A stretch of 64,000 nt of DNA from Thalassia testudinum (lineage: Eukaryota > Streptophyta > Magnoliopsida > Alismatales > Hydrocharitaceae): NCBI GenBank assembly GCA_037157565.1, contig JAZHRO010000054.1, positions 14,057,501-14,121,500 on the forward strand, given 5' to 3'. The position numbers and the translations under genes were made by a program. Shown here piece by piece: positions 59,563 to 64,000 of this stretch (position 1 is its first letter; each line of letters starts with the position of its first letter). The notes under the pieces are model-generated. The model worked only from the letters and a program-made list of their open reading frames with translations, did no database searches and was not told where the DNA came from.

Positions 59563-61605
59563 GAGGATAAGGATATATATGAATTGGAGATTTGAGGATT
59601 TATTGGATAAGATTTGCTCGACATTAGGTATCGATCGAGGGAGTAATCGAGTGAAGATTAGTCATCGGTTTCCCCATTATGGAGGGACTGATTTTTGTTT
59701 AGCCAGTGTGACCGATGACGATGATTTCGAATGTTTGATCGATTGGCCAATTGAGGCCTGGAGATAGAAGATATTTACATAACTTTACATTGAGGTCGAA
59801 GGTGAGGGTTTTTGTACACTTCAACCACTGAATGTAGAACAACCTCCACAAGAACCTTGTGTTGCACCTCATGGGCAGTTGTTTGTTCCAGAACATCCCC
59901 TTGAGCCGCATCATGTACAGAATGAATATCATATGGGTGATGTACCCCTTAACAGAAAAAATGAAGTAGAACATACAATTCATGAGAATGAATGCAGGGT
60001 AAGGCACATTTCTCAAGTTGTTGATAACTTTTGTGGCTCACCTCAAGAGAATGACACAGACGAAGAAGATGAGTTGAATGAGGGAGAGAATGTCCAGGTG
60101 AATGCACCATCTCATGTCCCAACCCGTAACAGGAGGGTGCATCAATTTGGTTCTGGTAGTAGGCATGATAGCAATCAGTTACTGGAGGATGGAGATGTGT
60201 TGTTTTATGGCGATTTGCCACCTCCTCTTGAAAGAGATGACTCTAATGAATGCTTCTGTACTGGAATGAGTCATCCAAACACACAACTCATCAAGGGAAT
60301 GACATTTAAAACCAAGCAGAATTTGGTGTTTCAATTAATAAATTTCACATTGAGAGTCAGGTGAATTTTGAAGTTCGAGAGTCAGATAGAAATGTCTGGT
60401 CATTGATATGTGCACGTAAATCTGAAGGTTGCACATGGAGATTGCACGGTTATTTCAGAACTTTTGATCAACAATGGGTATTGAGCACTTTGCATGGTCG
60501 ACACACTTGTGGCCATATCCAAGAGAATGAAGATCACCCTCAACTCGATTACAATTTCATGGGTCGGTACCTAATGGGTTATGTCAAACGGTCACCTTTG
60601 ATTAAGGTAAATTTCTTACTTGAGGTAATTGATGAGAAATTCAAGTACACAATCACAAGGAGAAGGGTTTGGGATGCAAAGCAAAAAGCCATTGAATTGA
60701 TTTATGGTGAGTGGGACAAGTCCTATGAAGACCTGCCATACCTTCTACATGCCATTAGAGATTCAAATCCCTGGACAGTCATAGATATAGAATCAGTTGA
60801 TATGAATGACACAAACAACGTGATCTTCATGAAAGCTTTTTGGGCATATGGACCGTGCATTGAAGCATTTAACCATTGTCAACCAGTTATTTCTATTGAT
60901 GTTACACATCTTTACAGTAAATACAGACATAAGCTGCTGACTGCATGTGATGTGGATTTTGATCAACATATTGTGCCTCTTGCTTTCGCTATTGTGTATG
61001 AGGAATCCACAGACACATGGTCTTGGTTTCTTAAAAGAGTCAGATTTTGTCTAATCCGTGATTAGGAAAATCAAATTTGTATTATTTCTAATTGCCATGG
61101 ACGGATACTTGCTGCAGCTGCTAGTGACGATGTTGGGTTACGTCATACTCATTGAAGGTTTGTGCACGTCACTTTGCAAGCAATTTTAACTCATCCGTAA
61201 AGAATGTGCATCTGAAGAAGTTAGTAATGAGAGTTGCATTGCAATCTTCACCACTTAAATGGGAATTTTACATGAATATATTAAGGAACATGAGCAAAAA
61301 CGCTTCCAAATGGTTCGACAAGTGTGGAATTGATAAGCAACAATGGACGAAAGCTTATGATGGTGGATATAGATTTAGGAACATGACGACAAACTTGAGC
61401 GAGAGTTATAATGCGGTTCTCACAGAAGCTAGGGCATTGCCTATATGTGCCTTAGTTAGAAAAACATTTTACGATTGTGTTGCATACTTTGACAAACATC
61501 GTGAAAAAGCACATGTAGCAATGGGCAATAGTGAGATATACCACATATGCAAATGATATGCTGGAAAATTGGATGAATATAGGGACAAGCCACAACATCA
61601 CTCGT

Positions 61606-64000
61606 TGTCACAACCCGTTCTCGGCTCCCTACAGAACCTGAGAACGGCTCGCCTTGACGAACCCCAAGACTCAGTCGTCCAACGAGAAATAACCAAATGC
61701 ATACTCATTCCACAACCACACGAGTAATGTAATTGAGCAGAAAATATATAACTAACAGTAAAAGAAATAAAGCAATAAACCACTAGATTTTACATGATAC
61801 AGCAGAAAAGTATTGTTACAAATATAGCCATCACAACAGGGAACTGGTAGAAACATAACTGAATATAAGCTACAGGTACTCACTACAATAAAAACTCTCT
61901 GCAGCGAAACAAAAGAAGGGAAACTATGGCAAAGCTCGACTGAGCCCAGCACCCTTAGCAGCCAGTGGCTCTAGCTTCTCGAATCCCTGACCTGAACATG
62001 GTTATAAAATTTGGGGTCAGCTAACGCTAAGTAGAGTGGTGGTTAAGTCATTTACATGCAACATAATTAAACAGTAACCAGCTAAACTTTCAATTGTCGG
62101 TTAATTATTGTCATCCATTTCTAATTCTCTGGTTTATGTGTTTCTGAGTCGAGTACGCTAATCAGGTTCCATGATATTGCTCAATTTTCTTGTTCCCTAA
62201 TGGAACGATTTTGCTCATAGTTTTCCCGCGATGCAGGATATACATGTGACACTTTCCTGGCCGGGAGAGTCCCCCATGGTAGTCCTACACCCGGTCTACT
62301 ACACTGAGGTCACCGTTGTGACGTAGCGGTGACAATAGCACGTGCGATAAGCACACGAGTAGGTACCCCTCACTAGCACACTGTCAGTCGTTTCTGCTAG
62401 CGGGTACGCCCAAACATACAGCACAGAACAACACAGGGCTTTGCCCTCTCAGAACAGGGGTCTTGCCCCTCCACAATCCACGTACTCTCGTCCGACTATC
62501 CTGATTTTCCCAGCGGGCCTAACAAGAGTCAGTATAGGGTGACCAAACCTAACCCTAGGCCCCATGGGACGGCTAGCTCCCCCCTACACTAAGTAGCTCA
62601 CCCCAGTACCACATACGCGAGGGCCAAACAGGAGTTTTCATAGTGTGGCCAATCCTAACCCCGAGTCTCCACCCAAGGGGCGGCTAGCTCCCCTCTACTC
62701 TAAAGGGATAGTTGCTCTCCTCGGTACCACGTACAAGATGGCCAGCTTACTTCCCTTAACCAAGTTCGAACAGCCGCCTGTAGGCAACATGTTCCAAAAC
62801 AATCAAGTTTTCCGTAGTACAGTATTCTTGGTTTCTTTCTAAATTCCCCATAGGGTTCGTATATAGACTTTCTCATTTCCACATCTGATTCATTAAATGC
62901 ATAACAGAAAGCTCAAGATTTCATAATTGATTATTCAGTACATCATAGGTATTTCCATTCATGTCATGGTTCATTAAATGTAGTACAGGCAGCTCATGAT
63001 TTACTACTTTCAGGAAGCATCACAGCAATTTAATCATTCATTAAATGCACATTCATTTCTTTTGGCACTAGTATTCATCTCACAACCTAATGTTCAATCA
63101 AATAATTCTAAAGCATGCAATTTAATTATTAATTCTGGGATTAGAGAGAACCACTCTACCAGGTCAACCGGGTGGAATGGGGGCTCATACAGTAGCTCTC
63201 GACATCTCCACAGGTCCCGTATACTCTATCAAATGGAGATCTACAACATAGAATGACAGGTCAAACGAGCTCAAAACTGCATAAACACTATATCATTACA
63301 TAGAAAAACTCAAACGGAAACCAACGACATTTCATTTGCGGAAATCAGACTCTGTTTGGGCCCTGAACGGGCCCAAAAACACCAATACTGACCAAAATCA
63401 GACGTTTAGGAAGAGTCGCAGATGTCTTAAACGAACTCAGAGACTCACCTTACTCGAGGTGCCTTTCTCAGACATCTGGAACTCCGTGCATACGCCTGAG
63501 GGTGCCTTTAGACGTCTTGAGACACTCCCGGGCGTCTGAAACTGCCTCGATCCTCGCACCGACACACCTCCCCAACCCCTAACATACGTACGCACAGTCA
63601 AACTTGTTAGGAAGAAAAATAAATGAAATCTGCGCCCTATCAAATGTCTAGTATTACCTCTGGACGTCTGGACAGATGTCTGATGGTGTCTACAGACATC
63701 TGATTCTGCGGAAAAATGACTCCACAAAATCGTTTACGAGCTCTCTCTCCCGCAGAAGCTGTAGCAACTGCAGGACCTCCCCGTTTCCCTCATGAGCCCT
63801 CTCCTCTCAGGCCCCCGATCTCCTTAGCTAAAATGACCCGTTGCCTTTTAGTCGGATTAGACATCTGGAGTCTCAGTTAGACGTCTGGACACAGGCCCGG
63901 ACGTCTGAAAGTGGAAATTTTCATACGTTCCTTTGTGCTCTGCGGGCAGGCGGCGCGCAGAGCTTCTCTCTACTCCATGCCCCTCACCCTCTTAAACCCT
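61606..64000 (-). mobile_element. Gypsy LTR of the element 2 type, cut by the window end (A4)
   Basis: Starts TGTCACAACCCG directly after MULE sequence and follows the element 2 LTR through the CGGTACCACGTAC repeats (62600-62760), the CTCTACCAGG..AACCGGGTGGAATGGGGG block (63150) and a GACGTC array (63397-63910). The plus-strand TG end indicates minus orientation, as for elements 1 and 2. Whether it is a solo LTR or the 3' LTR of a full element cannot be told, because the window ends inside it. Confidence 0.85.
63397..63910. promoter_or_regulatory. GACGTC palindrome blocks in A4
   Basis: CAGACGTTT, CAGACATCTG, TAGACGTCTTG and GGACGTCTGG-type units at 63397-63540 and 63645-63910. They are more degraded than in elements 1 and 2. 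Confidence 0.6.

Larger units (their letters stand above)
56653..61605 (+). pseudogene. MuDR/MULE-type transposase, broken and interrupted twice
   Basis: The frame starts at 56653 (MDEFVLGLVYYGGSIV, the usual MULE N-terminal block), is cut by family-B LTR B3 and resumes at about 59563 (FEDLLDKICSTLG, VKISHRFP). It then runs through an acidic linker (59879-60360), the MuDR zinc-binding-like block (GCTWRLHGYF, HTCGHIQ) and the catalytic domain (60361-61560: PVISIDVTHLYSKYRHKLL with the first Asp; ISNCHGRILAA, where ISDRH is usual, so the second Asp is Asn; and NLSESYNAVLTEAR with the likely Glu). Frame changes lie near 59780 and 60340, and stops near 56701 and 61063. The SWIM zinc-finger end is missing because a gypsy LTR begins at 61606. 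No terminal inverted repeats were found in the window. Confidence 0.85.

Overview
The window looks like nuclear DNA from a flowering plant. The evidence is AT-rich intergenic sequence, chromovirus-type Ty3/gypsy and Ty1/copia retrotransposons with tRNA-iMet primer sites, a MuDR-like (MULE) transposase remnant, and one intact GC-rich EF-hand gene. That gene's very high GC against an AT-rich background leans towards a monocot, but this is inference. Only one host gene looks intact: a calmodulin-like calcium-binding protein at 3962-4516 (-). A decayed PP2C phosphatase relic lies at 52.8-53.1 kb.

Layout. 1-10.3 kb: AT-rich intergenic DNA, one copy of a dispersed repeat (2080-2794) and the EF-hand gene. 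10.35-24.84 kb: gypsy element 1 (minus strand), inserted into a second copy of that repeat. Its internal region holds an opposite-oriented solo LTR of its own family (14607-20070, target duplication CCCCG), which in turn holds a solo LTR of a second family, B (16375-19135, duplication CCGGG). 26.6-48.5 kb: a Ty1/copia element (plus strand) cut by four separate insertions. These are the complete gypsy element 2 (26766-39291, duplication GTTGC; it carries its own family-B solo LTR at 30364-33240, duplication CGCTT), a gypsy solo LTR (40109-43303, GTAGA), and two solo LTRs of a SIRE/Maximus-like family C (44336-46041, GTATT; 46132-47746, AGCAG/AGCAA). 48.5-56.6 kb: AT-rich intergenic DNA with diverged short repeats, the PP2C relic and a cluster of 25-bp palindromes. 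56.65-61.6 kb: a MULE transposase pseudogene split by a third family-B LTR (about 56740-59562). From 61606 to the window end there is another gypsy LTR.

The genes do not form a pathway; the window is a record of nested insertions. The boundaries were read from TG...CA ends, 5-bp target duplications and protein homology that resumes on each side. Every autonomous transposon coding region seen carries stops or frameshifts.

Three things stand out as possibly undescribed. (1) Dense arrays of a CAGACGTCTG palindrome (core GACGTC, the bZIP C-box) occur in LTRs of two otherwise different families. (2) An snRNA-gene-like promoter, a USE-like element GTCCCACCTCG exactly 25 bp from an ATAAAT-type box, is kept in all three family-B LTRs and is followed by a T-run a few hundred bp on. 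(3) An in-frame UAG sits at the same gag codon in both gypsy elements. Element 1 also has a scrambled order of gag, RT and protease.
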